Source: Leishmania donovani (taxonomy: Eukaryota; Euglenozoa; Kinetoplastea; Trypanosomatida; Trypanosomatidae). From it: a DNA stretch of 64,000 nt. The DNA lies in NCBI RefSeq assembly GCF_000227135.1, contig NC_018253.1:34313-98312 (forward strand). The letters are read 5' to 3'. The stretch's first letter is position 1. The number at the start of each line of letters is the position of its first letter. The notes beneath the pieces were generated by a model. The model did no database searches. It was given only the letters and a program-made list of their open reading frames with translations, and was not told the DNA's origin. Below, one piece after another: positions 47,268 through 57,718 of this stretch. Position numbers and translations under genes: made by a program.

Positions 47268-48972
47268 CGTGGCCAGGGAAAACACGGACAGGTACACGCC
47301 AAGCTGATGGTTACGATAGAGAAGGCCGTGGCTACAGGAAGGGGAGTGGGTGTAGGGGGCGGGGGCTGTGGAAGGTCTTCGCTTTCGCCTGGTGTCCACC
47401 CAGCCCTGCTGCGTATCGATGCCGGGGCAGCGTTGCCGCGTAGGCCGTGCCGTGGGAGAGGCCGGTATAGCTGTGCAGACGTGGGTAGGGCAGGGAAGAG
47501 GGAGGCGGCACGGATCGGTGCGTTACCGCACACTGATGATGAGTCTATGCCGGTGTAAACTTAAAGTGCCACCAAATCGGAGTGATGGCAGTGCGTGCGA
47601 CAACGAGAGCAAGGAGCGGCCGGCGCCAGTCGGTGCGAGTGTGACAAGAAAAGAAGGGCGAAATGCGCGATGTCCTGGTCGGCGTTGCCGATCGTGTGGC
47701 GCAGAAGGGTGCAGCCACAGTGGTGGAAAGGGAGCCGCCGCCGATGAGCATGAGAGCCACCCACGCACGAGCATCCATACGTGCGCCAAGTGGGCGTGTA
47801 AGGCGTTGCGGCGTTGAAAACGGGGAAGGAGAGATAAGAATGTCGGCACGATAGCAGAAAAAAGAGCTGCGACAACGGAAGCTTCAGCATTCAGAAGGCG
47901 CGCGAGCCGCAGCAAGTCGCAGCGATACACACCTACCCACACACACACACACGCCCATCGAATCCGTTTGCGTGCACATACAGCAAGGTATGACGTGACG
48001 CAGACCTTACAAGGGGCTTCATCGGTCAAGATGTGACCGAAGCTCTCTGTAGCAACTACAAGGAGCAGCTCGCCGTTAGGGATGCACAGTAATGCACGGA
48101 AGAAGAGAGGAGAGAGGAAGAAGAGTAGCCGCGTCGAACCTTGAAGGTATCACACGCACAACCCTCGAAGTCTCCGCGCAAGGCTGACGCCGACCCCCAC
48201 GTGGGCTGCCTCCTGCTGCATTGCTTTTTCCGTTCATCTGCCTTTGCGATTCAAAGAAACGCACGCGCTTCTTCACGGCTGCGGCTCGCTCGCGCTCTCA
48301 CCTCCACCGAGTCCTCCCACTTCGCCATCCATATAAGGGCACCACTCGCGTGACCAGTGCGCATCAAGTCAACGTGCGCCTGCGTGTGTGGACAACAACA
48401 GCAAAAAAAAAATCAGGAATACGAGAGATCAAGGCATCCGCGGGAGGGGGTAGGGAGGCGGAGGTCCAAGGCAGCGGCACCATCCCCTGCACAACAAGGG
48501 TGGCGCCAAGTGGATCCTAATGAAGATGGCCCCGCTCCCCTGCATCGCAGCAGAAAGAGAGACGGGTGATGTTCGTGCGACACGCTCAACGGTTGCGGAA
48601 CAAACAATACTGACGAGAAAGAGAAGTACGGCACTTTGTTTTCGGGGCGGTGTGCATCTATCCATGCGTGCGTCTATGTATACATGTGCTCATGTGCGCA
48701 TGTGCGTCTATCCAGGTCGCAACGGCTTCTCCCTCGTCCCGCCTCCCCCCCCCGCCTTCCTCTCTCTTGGAGATGGTTTACCGGTGGCGTGCATTGGACC
48801 GGCATCGCGAGGGGTGAACCGCGTAAAGGGTGGCATCGGGGGAGTGAGAGGGAAGGGAAGGGAAGAGGGGGTTGATGCGGTGCATCGATGCGGTGGTGGA
48901 TTCGGAAGGGACGTGGCCACGGCACGAACGGAGTCGTCATCGCTGTGCAAGTGTGGAAAAGAGGATTCACAG
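47268..48972. other. Intergenic region, no gene seen
   Basis: About 1.7 kb between the cyclin stop and the FolD start. It contains a CA run at about 47935-47954 and a C-run near 48745-48755. Minus-strand frames here (for example 47523-48029) are Leu/Arg/Ala-rich without conserved-looking blocks and were not accepted. Confidence 0.55.
47332..47370 (-). promoter_or_regulatory. Predicted trans-splice acceptor and polypyrimidine tract of FolD
   Basis: On the minus strand the tract CCCCTACACCCACTCCCCTT is followed by CCTGTAG, with AG at 47333-47332. The leader would be 64 nt to the ATG at 47267. Confidence 0.6.
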
Positions 48973-50481
48973 TCACTCGCTGGCGCTGAGAGAGGAGCGG
49001 CATGACAGACTGGGAAACAAGACTGCGGTAGGGGTCAAGCTCACGGCGTGGCGTTCTGGCTGAGCGTAGATCTGCTTTATCAGGTTACCCGGACTGCGCT
49101 CCACACTGTTCTTCTGCAGTGCAGCGTACACGACTGGCAGCAGTACGCGCACGGGCTCACTTGGCTCGCCGGTTGCGAGCCGGGCAGCGTGGCGGCTGCT
49201 GTGAAGTGCCGCAGCTGCCAGACAGGACTGCCTGTACTGGCCGTAGTAGGTGTGTACCGAGAGAGAGGCAATCAGATACTCCAGCAGCTGGCGCTGCTCC
49301 GGGGACGCCGGCGGGTCTTGGTGGAGCAGAAGTGCCTCGCAGAAGTGGTGCAGCGTGGACACGGCCGTGTCAAACTCCAGCGTCTGCACAATTTCCTCCT
49401 CGGCTGTCATGACGTCTTCTTGTGCGAGCTTCATCTTGACGGATACGAAGTGCGGGTCCAACGTCGGCCATGAATGATCGCACTTGGAAGCGAGCAGCAG
49501 GGCTGCCATGCTGTACAGCCGCAACTGTTCTTTCGGGGTGCTGCGACGGGCAAGAAAGCGGTCGAGCAGGGCTACGGCAAGGAAATAGGCGTCGAGGGAG
49601 AGCGGCACACCGCAGAATATGGTGAAGATGAAAAGCTCCTCGCAGGCACGTGCGCGCACGGACTGCGCCGGCACGCCCTGCTTCGGCGGGTACACCATGG
49701 AGCTCTGCGCGCGCTCATCCATGTCGATCAAGTCGTCCAGCACTGTGGGGTAGTAAGCCCCCGAAAACGTGAAGACTCCGAATCGCTGCTGCACCGCATC
49801 GCGCAGCGCGGTGCAGAGCGCTAGCAAATCCACCGCCTCCTCTGCAGGACGGGCGCGCAGCCACTCCTCCACCCACACGCGGTTGTTGGGGCCCAGCTGG
49901 ACCGCCAGCTGACGGACCTCGCCCGCCGTCAGCGGCTCTTGCAACCGCGCCGCCAACAGCACCTTCTCCTTCAGCTCCATCAGCGTCAGCTCCGTCCCCT
50001 GCAGCAGCACGTGTTGGCGGCGGGTGAGGACGGCGACGATCTGATCACTCAGCTTACGCGAGGGGTCGCGGGAGCGTCCCCATACCTCTCCGAGAATGCG
50101 CACTGCTTTCGCGTCGGCGCGCTGGAAAAGAGGAAAAAGGAATCGCTCGACTTGCGCGGTCGAGAGGATGTAGCGGTTGTTCCTGAGCTCCGTCTCTTCG
50201 TCCAAGTCGCGCACGAAGTGGTCGCGAATGCGCTGCTGAATCATCCTGAACGTCAGCGGCCGCAACGTTTCCTTCTGCATCTTCTCCGCCTCTTGTTTGG
50301 CGACCACGTAGGCTGGCATCCGCAGCACCACCTGCGAGCAGTCGAGGGTGGTGCCACGGGGAGGCAGGGGTGGCGCCAATAGATTCACTGGAACAGGGGC
50401 GAGAACGTGCCGGGTCGGCGCTGCACAAACGGCTTTCGCAGGCCCGGCGCCATTGCGGCTCGTGTCCATCGCTGCCGACAT
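48973..50481 (-). CDS. Cyclin
   Basis: The protein has 502 residues from MSAAMDTSRN (50481); a second ATG four codons in (50469) is equally possible. The cyclin box lies in the C-terminal half. RARACEELFIFTIFCGVPLSL corresponds to the first helices, DAYFLAVALLDRFLARR to the cyclin-box core, and LRLYSMAALLLASKCDHSW to the Lys-containing helix. A second set of helices follows (EIVQTLEFDTAVSTLHHFCEALL), giving the two-lobed fold of mitotic (A/B-type) cyclins. The N-terminal 250 residues are helical and particular to the kinetoplastid protein. It presumably pairs with a CRK kinase; which one, and which numbered CYC gene this is, cannot be told. Confidence 0.88.
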   Translation of the reverse strand: MSAAMDTSRNGAGPAKAVCAAPTRHVLAPVPVNLLAPPLPPRGTTLDCSQVVLRMPAYVVAKQEAEKMQKETLRPLTFRMIQQRIRDHFVRDLDEETELRNNRYILSTAQVERFLFPLFQRADAKAVRILGEVWGRSRDPSRKLSDQIVAVLTRRQHVLLQGTELTLMELKEKVLLAARLQEPLTAGEVRQLAVQLGPNNRVWVEEWLRARPAEEAVDLLALCTALRDAVQQRFGVFTFSGAYYPTVLDDLIDMDERAQSSMVYPPKQGVPAQSVRARACEELFIFTIFCGVPLSLDAYFLAVALLDRFLARRSTPKEQLRLYSMAALLLASKCDHSWPTLDPHFVSVKMKLAQEDVMTAEEEIVQTLEFDTAVSTLHHFCEALLLHQDPPASPEQRQLLEYLIASLSVHTYYGQYRQSCLAAAALHSSRHAARLATGEPSEPVRVLLPVVYAALQKNSVERSPGNLIKQIYAQPERHAVSLTPTAVLFPSLSCRSSLSASE

Positions 50482-51740
50482 GTCGTGGGAATTCAACAAA
50501 TGGCAATGAAGACTGGGGCTTTGAGCAAGACAGGAGTGTGTGTGATGCGGCTGCGCCTGCAGGTGTGAGGCTGTGCACACAGACGCTTCGCTGCGGGTGG
50601 TGGCGGTGGGGAGGGGCTAGGGGCTAGGGGCAGAGGAAGAGGCGAAGGCTGCTCGCGACTCGGCGGCACCACTGTACCTTCTTTTCGGTAGAATAACGTC
50701 TCTGTTTCTCCGCTGCGTGTCTGTCGGCCGCGCGGGTGTGTATGTGCAAAGAGGGGGAAACAGGGAGGTGATCGAGATAGCTGCACAGCGAGATAGGGGC
50801 TCGAAATGGCACCGCTGCCCCTCAGACGATACCATGTGTACTGCATACATCTGCGCGCACCTGTCGCAGTGCCCCCGCACCATCCACAGCCCCCTTCCTT
50901 GCTCGTCTTCACGGTGGAGAGGGCGCTGCCGACCAAGGCGCCAGTTCCCAGCCTGGCTGCTCACGATGACGGCAGGCAAGAACAGCAAGCATAGTGGCGC
51001 CCACACCCTCCCCATGCCATCATACGGGAGGCACGAGCCGCAAGAGGACGGTAGATGTTCCACCCGCCCCCTCTGCGTGCCTCCTCCTCCGAGCAAACGA
51101 GATGCTGAGGCGAGACGAGGGGGCCCTAACACGCAACACTGCTGCACAAGCCCCCGTTCCTTTGTCTGTGAGTTTTCGCGTCTTTCTCCACGGTGCACGG
51201 CACACCTCCACCCTAGGGTGCATGTTTTTGGCACCAACACCTCGACAGACACCCGCCGTGTGCTGCGCACGTTGCAACTAATGGGTGCCGTCGAGGCGAC
51301 GGCCGCGGTGGCGCGAGAGGCTGTGAAACCGAAAGGGGCGGCGGTCGAACGTACCCGTAACTGAGCCACACACACACACACACACTCACACATATACACA
51401 CACACCAGCCTACAAGCGATGCATCGACGAGGGAACTCCGGATGGCACTCAACAGCGCGGCAGAGTAACAACACGAGTCCCGCTGCGTCGCGTAGATGCG
51501 CACCCTCGTTCTCCCCCCCCCTACCTCCACTGGCCACCGTTTCCACATGCCTGCCCATCCCCGTCGCGTTCCGGCTCGTGGAACTCTCCTAAAAGCCAAC
51601 CTGCCACACCAGCCAGAGCGCACAGGCGATACATCCCACTTGGGGCACGCATTCGCCTTTGACCTTTTTCTTTTCTCGCCGCAGCCTTCTCTCGATCCGG
51701 CGTACGCCGCAAAACCGCTCATCGAGCGACAGATGCGCTA
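50482..51740. other. Intergenic region, no gene seen
   Basis: About 1.26 kb. A (CA)n run at about 51367-51388 is the main simple repeat. Frames of 200-310 codons exist on both strands (minus 50617-51558, plus 50717-51364) but overlap each other and are Arg/Cys/Val-rich low-complexity, so none is accepted. Confidence 0.55.
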
Positions 51741-52769
51741 CTACGCCAGGGGCAGCTTGTCCACGTTGACCAGGTGACTAAAGAAGGTGTCTGCCGCCAC
51801 GCTCAGCATGACGCGCACCGGCGTACCCGAGGCGGGACGGTACGACTGGCCATTCGTCATGTTCGTCTCTGCCGTCCGCACGCGGACAGGAATGGAGGTG
51901 TACAGGGCGGTTTCCCGAACCTGCGCATCGGACGCGTAGGCGGCTGCCATCAAACCCACCGTTGTGCTGCGCGTGCTGTCGACAGTTTGGTAGTACCACC
52001 GCAGCCCTGTCGCCACCGTCTCGACGCTCGCGGCCGTGGAGGAAGGATTCGACACAATGACTGCATAGGCCTCCTCCGTCCATGCGACGGTCACGTCGAT
52101 AGGAAACAGTGTCACGGGCCGACTGTGCGAAGCCTCCGTAATGTAGCCCGCCGCCTTGGGATCCAGGTAGAAGTTCCGCTCCGCCTTCGCGTTCGCCCTG
52201 AAGAGGTAGTTGGCGTTGCCGGCCTTGTTGAAGGCGCCACCGGCGACGAAGATGTCGACGATATTAGAGCGGTGCGCCGGGTACGCCATCAAAAAGTGCG
52301 CCGCCTCCGTGCACGGGCCGACAATGACAAACTTCACGGACTGCTTCGCCAGCATCTCGTCCAGCGGCGCCTCGAAGCTGTTGGGGGAGGACGTATGCGA
52401 TGCGTACACCGGGACCGTCTTCGTGTACCCCTCCGCTTGGAGCGCACTGAGGATGCCCTCGACGTTACCCACATTCGAGCGCAGCTTTTCGACAGCAAGT
52501 GCGTTGTTGCTCACGACAATCATGCTGATGATGACATCGCGGCGCTGAGCAAGATAGCGAATCATCTGCATGTTGTACGGCGTGCCGTCGGTGAAGAGAA
52601 CAGTGGGCACAATGATCAAAGTCCGCTGCCCAGTCCGCCCAAATGCATATATGACGAGCAGAAGCAGAAAGAGGAAGTAGCACGCGAAGGCGACGAGGTT
52701 GATGACCCTGATCTTGCGTGGCTGCGGCATGTCGCACCAGCGTTGGTAGTACTCCTTGATCTGATCCAT
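51741..52769 (-). CDS. Membrane-anchored nucleoside-hydrolase-like protein lacking the catalytic Asp cluster
   Basis: The protein has 342 residues from ATG 52769. A short basic N-terminus is followed by one strong membrane segment (about 22-44), so it is probably a type II anchored protein with the globular part in the lumen or outside. The globular part follows the inosine-uridine hydrolase fold: a first beta strand, VGNVEGILSAL, VGPCTEAAHFLMAYP, VDIFVAGGAFNKAGNAN, then a FNIYxDPxAA-like NFYLDPKAAG and PVTLFPIDVT. The family's N-terminal DxDxGxDD calcium site is replaced by TVLFTDGTPYN, and the His after DVT is missing. It is therefore likely not an active nucleosidase. A binding or receptor role is possible but unsupported. 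Confidence 0.83.
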   Translation of the reverse strand: MDQIKEYYQRWCDMPQPRKIRVINLVAFACYFLFLLLLVIYAFGRTGQRTLIIVPTVLFTDGTPYNMQMIRYLAQRRDVIISMIVVSNNALAVEKLRSNVGNVEGILSALQAEGYTKTVPVYASHTSSPNSFEAPLDEMLAKQSVKFVIVGPCTEAAHFLMAYPAHRSNIVDIFVAGGAFNKAGNANYLFRANAKAERNFYLDPKAAGYITEASHSRPVTLFPIDVTVAWTEEAYAVIVSNPSSTAASVETVATGLRWYYQTVDSTRSTTVGLMAAAYASDAQVRETALYTSIPVRVRTAETNMTNGQSYRPASGTPVRVMLSVAADTFFSHLVNVDKLPLA

Positions 52770-53580
52770 TTTCGTTGGTCCCCTCCCTCTTCGTGTGCAG
52801 TGGTGTGCGGGAGCAACGACGGTCGAGCAGTGATCCCAAGCACGAAAGCGGAGAGGAGGGCGGCGAGTTCCGTCAACGCGTTAATCGGTCGTGCTCGAGG
52901 AAGACGGAAAAGGGGGGGGGGACACCTTACAACGGCGGAGCGAGGATCACACAAGGAACGGCGGCAACCCCAAAGACGAACTGGCAGAGGAGAGCGGGCG
53001 GGCGAGCGGCGGGTGACGATGGAGTGGCGAGAGCACCGGTCGGCAACGCGAGGCGCCCGCGGCACGCTTCTTTGCTCGTCGGCAAAGAAAGGGGGCCGAT
53101 GAGCCGCGACGATGCAGAGGGAGCACGCAAGCAAAGGACTTGCGACGAGGCGCGCGTGCAGCGACGTACGCGCTGTGATCCACACCTGTGCGGGCAGACA
53201 TGCTAGGGGACGGTGGAAAAAGGAGAGACGCATATGAGCGTGAAGGCGCGACCGTGGCAGATGGGGTGCGGAAGATGGTAGTGATGCGGTGCAGAAGTTG
53301 CAGGTGTCGGACGCGGGCGGTGCATGAGGAGGGGGGGAGGTAGAGGTTCGAAAAGACGACATCCGCGACAAAGGAGGGGCCAGGGGCACACCGAAAATGG
53401 CACGGAGTAGGGCCTACGGCGGAAAAGCCGACATCCCGGCGACCCGCTTTTCGCCTCCTGGTGGGCAGAGTTGCAGTTCTTTTGCCCCGCCCCGCCCCCC
53501 CCCCCTTGCCGATTTCCACGGTGCGGCGACTGTTGCCATGCTGTGTTTCCTGCGGTCAGCGCTGCGTTATGCGGGCGGGC

Positions 53581-53595
53581 GGGGGGGGGGGGGGG
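53581..53595. repeat. G15 homopolymer
   Basis: Fifteen consecutive G preceded by GCGGGCGGGC. Its length is likely variable between strains and uncertain in short-read assemblies. Confidence 0.9.
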
Positions 53596-53832
53596 CGTGC
53601 TCGGTGCGGGGAGGAGTTGAGTGGAGTCGGGTACCATCTAGTCGTTGCAACAGCGATAGCGAAACCGAGACAGAAAATGAGGCGGCCCAGAGGAAAGGTA
53701 CAGCGCAGGTCAAGCGACGAGATGCAACGGTTGCCGTGTGGGGCGAGGGGGCAGCGAAAGGGGGCTCGGGGAAGACACACCAGCGCGCGTACCGTCGTAC
53801 GCCTCCCTCAAGATGCCTTCGCACTCGTCGGC

Positions 53833-53845
53833 GGGGGGGGGGGGG
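53833..53845. repeat. G13 homopolymer
   Basis: Thirteen consecutive G in the spacer downstream of the VPS52 stop. Confidence 0.9.
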
Positions 53846-53986
53846 CAGCAGATGTGACGCCGCGCTCCCCTCTCCCCCTTTTCCTCCGCCGAGGCATGCG
53901 TTGCGTGAGGATCACCCCTATCACGCTGACACAAACAAAGCGCACAAGCGCGGTGATGCAGAGAGCGACTGCTGTGTCGGGGTGTG

Positions 53987-56746
53987 TCACCGCTGCAGGC
54001 TGGAGGGGTCCACGTGCATCGAGTAGTTCCGCATGTGCAGAAGGATGTGCTGGTTCGACACGATCAACGTGCGGATTGGCCGCTGCGCAAACGCCGACGG
54101 ATGCGACTCCACTGCAGCGGAGATGATCTTAAGAAAGCGCGTGTTGCACACAAGGCACTCCATGCAAGCCTGCGCGATCACCTCGTGCGCCAGCTGCGCG
54201 TCGTACATGAGAGACATCACTTGCGTCCGCATTGCATCGAGCGCCGGCTTCCAGGAGAGCAGGAAGTGGTCCGCGATGCGCAGCAGCACGGGCGGTGGCA
54301 CCTCCTCCCCACTTCGCGCAACGTTGATGAAGTCGTACAAGCGCATGTCCAGCAGCTCCTCAAGCAAACGTGTGCGGTACGTGCTGTACATGCTGCGTAG
54401 ATGGCTGAAGTCGAAGCGGTCTGCCAACGTGGTGCCGCGCCGTTCCTCGCCAGGGAAGACGGCGCACTGCGCGGCAGTCAACATGTAATGGAGTTGGTTC
54501 ACCACGTATGCGTCGCGCATCACCGCAGCATCGCCGCCGCCCCCAACAGACTGCGACGAGGCCGTCAAGTCAGCGTGCGCGAGGATGTGCTTGACGATTT
54601 CCTCGGCATAGTGAATTACCTGCACGCGCAAAAAGTCGATGTTGCCGACAAGCGCGACGAAACGGCTCTGACTCTCCGCCGCGTCCTCCTCATCCTCCGC
54701 CGCCATCATCTGCACCGCAACCCGACGCAGCTCGGCGTGCTCTGGATCGTCCCAGGCACGCGAAGCGGCGTTGTCCATGAGGGCGGTGAACGTGCTGCGA
54801 CTGACGTCTAGGCTAGATGAGTTGCGTGGAGCTGCTGGTCGCGGGCTGCTACGACCACCACCACTGTTACCTGCGTTTGCGATGTGCCCTGCCGAAGACG
54901 ATGACGACGTTGTAGAGGACGACCTGTCCGACTGCTGCGCCGGATTCGTCTGTTCAGACTGTGCCGTCCCCATTCGCTCTTCCGCCAGCGCCGCCCCGAG
55001 AGCGATACCCAGGAGAGAGCAAGAGAGCGCCGTATAATTGCGCACAAGTGGGTGCACCGTTGCGATGCGCTCCGCGACCGAGCGCATGTGCGCGGTGACC
55101 GCCGCAAGCGACGGAACCTGTGCGCAGCGGAGTGCGACGAGTTGCGCGTCGAAGGTGCGCTTGAAGGTGGGCCACAGGAGAACTAGCAGTGACTCGAAGA
55201 ACGTGTCTAGGCACGCGAGCTTGCGGACCGTCTTCATGTAAAAGCGGTACTCGTGGCAGATGCGAATCAGTATCAACAAGCCGTAGGTGTCATCTTTCGC
55301 GCGCTGGTTCACGCTCGCGTGGGGGTGCTGATTCATCAGTTGTCGCACACTTCCGGAGGACTGCAGCAGCATTGCCTCGGAGACGTAGTCGACAATGAAC
55401 TGCAGCGTTGGCTGGAAGACGTCAACGTGGACGGACGTGTCGCCGGCGAAAAACTCGAACGTGAAGAGGTACTCGTGCGTGACCGTGTCGCTGAGCAGGT
55501 GCAGCACGGAGCGCAGCGTCTCCTCGTACGAGTGCCAGCGACCGGCTGCCTTCTCCAGCGTTGGGATCAGCGGCGGTGCGAAGACCCGCGCGAAGATCTC
55601 GCCTCGTTGGCCAAGTTGGAACACCCTGTCGTCGACAGGGGATCCTCTGCTATGCACAGCTGTCAAGCTTGGCAGCGTGTACACGGTCTCTGGCGCAGCT
55701 GGCTGTATCCTCGTGAAGCCGCTCAGCAAGTTGCTGCCCACGGAGCCGAAGGAGGCACTCGTTGCGGTGCTGTACTCCATAGCATTCAGGGTCAGGATGT
55801 AGCCTTGAAATTTGCGGAGGTAAAGCGAGGACATGATGAGGCAGTACTGCTGCTTGAACTCGTTGTAGATGGCACGGGTGATACGGTAGGGCACCAAAGT
55901 TAGCTGATGATTGCCTTCCGTGCCGCGCGCGAAGGTGTGCCGCAGCAACGGCGGGGCGGAGCGCAGGAAGTGCACAAAGACGGCGTGCTGCTTGAGACTG
56001 TTCTCCTGCTGGATGCACACATTCGTGTTGGGCACCGTCAGCACGTACAGCTTGCGCGAGAGAAAGTCGCGGACCTTGATGCACGCAAACACGGTGAGAC
56101 CGTCCAAAATACTCAGCAGCTCCGTGTAGATGGTGAACTCCGTCAGCGGAAGACGCAGCTCTCGAGAGGCGCGCTGGGGGGCGGTACCGCTACGGGTGCC
56201 AGGTGAAGCGGCGGATCCGCGGACCTCCGCAGGGGCTGGCTGCTGCCGCTGCCACGTGCCTTTTCGGTAGTTCAAGTACTTGAGTAGCTCGCGCAGCGTC
56301 AGCTGAAAAAGCATTCCCAGCTCCCCATCATTCGACCGCGTCACGATCTGCACAAGCTCCGGTGGTACAACAAGGTGCGAGATCGCGGTCCACAGGACCC
56401 GCTCCGTCACGCGCGCGTTGTTTAGCCCAATGGACGTCTTCGCCAGCGTCTCGCGCACTTCGCCAATGTCATGCTGAATTCGATCAAGTTGCTCAATGAA
56501 CTTCTCCAGCACAGTCTCCATCCCCTCCAGCACAGTCAGGCACTCCTTCAGCGAGACGTGCAGCGAGGAGATCCACTCTCCCTTCTCGACCAGGAAGGAC
56601 TGCACAAAGGCGGCGCATACATCCTGCAGAGTGGTGCGCGAGGTGCACTCGTCAAACCGCTTGCTGATGTCGAGGTTCGCCTCGATGAAACTGTCTGAGA
56701 GATCGATGGTCGCCAAGTCATCGAGATCGCTCTGTTTCAAGTCCAT
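53987..56746 (-). CDS. VPS52: VPS52 (GARP/EARP tethering complex subunit, Sac2 family)
   Basis: The protein has 919 residues from MDLKQSDLDD (56746). The opening LDDLATIDLSDSFIEANLDI and the coiled-coil segment EGMETVLEKFIEQLDRIQHDIGEV (split by a turn) match the Vps52/Sac2 start. The core blocks RELLKYLNYR, LTVFACIKVRDFLSRKLYVL and FKQQYCLIMSSLYLRKFQGYI are typical of the family. It is longer than human VPS52 (723), owing to Ser/Gly/Asn-rich insertions (about 155-175 and 600-650). VPS52 joins VPS51, 53 and 54 to tether endosome-derived vesicles at the trans-Golgi. No signal peptide or membrane segment, as expected for a peripheral complex. Confidence 0.92.
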   Translation of the reverse strand: MDLKQSDLDDLATIDLSDSFIEANLDISKRFDECTSRTTLQDVCAAFVQSFLVEKGEWISSLHVSLKECLTVLEGMETVLEKFIEQLDRIQHDIGEVRETLAKTSIGLNNARVTERVLWTAISHLVVPPELVQIVTRSNDGELGMLFQLTLRELLKYLNYRKGTWQRQQPAPAEVRGSAASPGTRSGTAPQRASRELRLPLTEFTIYTELLSILDGLTVFACIKVRDFLSRKLYVLTVPNTNVCIQQENSLKQHAVFVHFLRSAPPLLRHTFARGTEGNHQLTLVPYRITRAIYNEFKQQYCLIMSSLYLRKFQGYILTLNAMEYSTATSASFGSVGSNLLSGFTRIQPAAPETVYTLPSLTAVHSRGSPVDDRVFQLGQRGEIFARVFAPPLIPTLEKAAGRWHSYEETLRSVLHLLSDTVTHEYLFTFEFFAGDTSVHVDVFQPTLQFIVDYVSEAMLLQSSGSVRQLMNQHPHASVNQRAKDDTYGLLILIRICHEYRFYMKTVRKLACLDTFFESLLVLLWPTFKRTFDAQLVALRCAQVPSLAAVTAHMRSVAERIATVHPLVRNYTALSCSLLGIALGAALAEERMGTAQSEQTNPAQQSDRSSSTTSSSSSAGHIANAGNSGGGRSSPRPAAPRNSSSLDVSRSTFTALMDNAASRAWDDPEHAELRRVAVQMMAAEDEEDAAESQSRFVALVGNIDFLRVQVIHYAEEIVKHILAHADLTASSQSVGGGGDAAVMRDAYVVNQLHYMLTAAQCAVFPGEERRGTTLADRFDFSHLRSMYSTYRTRLLEELLDMRLYDFINVARSGEEVPPPVLLRIADHFLLSWKPALDAMRTQVMSLMYDAQLAHEVIAQACMECLVCNTRFLKIISAAVESHPSAFAQRPIRTLIVSNQHILLHMRNYSMHVDPSSLQR

Positions 56747-57718
56747 CGTGCGTGAACGGATAGCAGCAGCAGCTGTATCCTTACCCCCAAAAGGCAGCCT
56801 CCTCTCTGAACTACGCGCGTTTCAGTGCGTTTTATCTGCGCTTATTCCTCTTATGCGTCGGCAGCGCGTCCGATGTGTTGCGCGCACGTGTGCGTTGGTG
56901 TCGCCTGCGTCGTCCCTTCATACGCGTGCGCGTCGGTGCGTGACACTCTTTGTTCGTCTGTGTTTTCTGTTCTGTTCCGGTCTCTGCTCGTACGCACAGA
57001 CACCCGGGCACGTGTGCCGGTTGTTTGGGTGCAGAGGAAGGAGAGTGGAAAGGCAAAGACGAGGCAGTGTGTGTTTGTTTATGCGTGTGTTGGAGGGAGA
57101 GGGGGGCTGCGAGAGGTATGAGAAGGTGCAGTGTTGACGACACGAAGCCGCATCTCGCATTAGCGGGACCCGATGGAGGAGAGGGGCGGAGTAGGGGAAG
57201 AGGGCCGATCAACGAAGGACGAAGCTGTCAGGGCGGCCTCTCCCGCCCGCCGCCCTCTGAAGTCTCCTGTGCAACCGACCGTGCGCGCACCTCCATCCTC
57301 CCTCGTTGTGCATGCGCGTCTGCACCGCTGCCTTTCTCGCGCCGCGTGCGTGTGCACGCGAGCATGCGTGCGCTTCGTGTCCGTCGCTTGTGGGTTTCCA
57401 CGGCGATTGAAACGAAGATGGGTCAAGGATAAGACAGATGCGCGCGCACACACATGGGCGCATGTACGCGTGGGGCAAACGGAGATCCGGCCAAGCCCAA
57501 GCACGGCATCCATGCCCGCCTCCTCTGTCGCGTTGCCTGTCCCCGCGTCCTGGCTGGGGACTATGTGATTCTCCGTTGCACACGCACACGCTCTGCCTCC
57601 TGGGTCCAGTGTCGTGGTGAGCATCATGAACGCGAGCTCACGAGCGCACCTGTGCGTTCGTGTCATTGCCTGTCCTGCCTCCTCCCCCTCTGCGAGTCAT
57701 GCGCGAGTTGGCAGAGGG
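56747..57718. other. Intergenic region, no gene seen
   Basis: About 1 kb, GT-rich on the plus strand (CA-rich on the transcribed strand). No polypyrimidine tract or repeat that I can assign, and no credible frame. Confidence 0.55.

Larger units (their letters stand above)
52770..53986. other. Intergenic region with long G-runs, no gene seen
   Basis: About 1.2 kb between the VPS52 stop and the start of the hydrolase-like protein. G-rich runs at 52910-52921, 53581-53595 and 53833-53845 give C-runs on the transcribed strand. Frames are low-complexity and overlap on both strands. Confidence 0.6.

Noticed and set aside
47523..48029. 168-codon minus-strand frame upstream of FolD
   Set aside because: Overlaps other frames of similar length; no conserved-looking motif. 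One end is a His/Arg/Leu-rich spacer translation.
50617..51558. 313-codon minus-strand frame between the cyclin and the hydrolase-like gene
   Set aside because: Low-complexity Cys/Val/Arg-rich sequence translated from CA repeats and spacer; it overlaps an equally long frame on the other strand.
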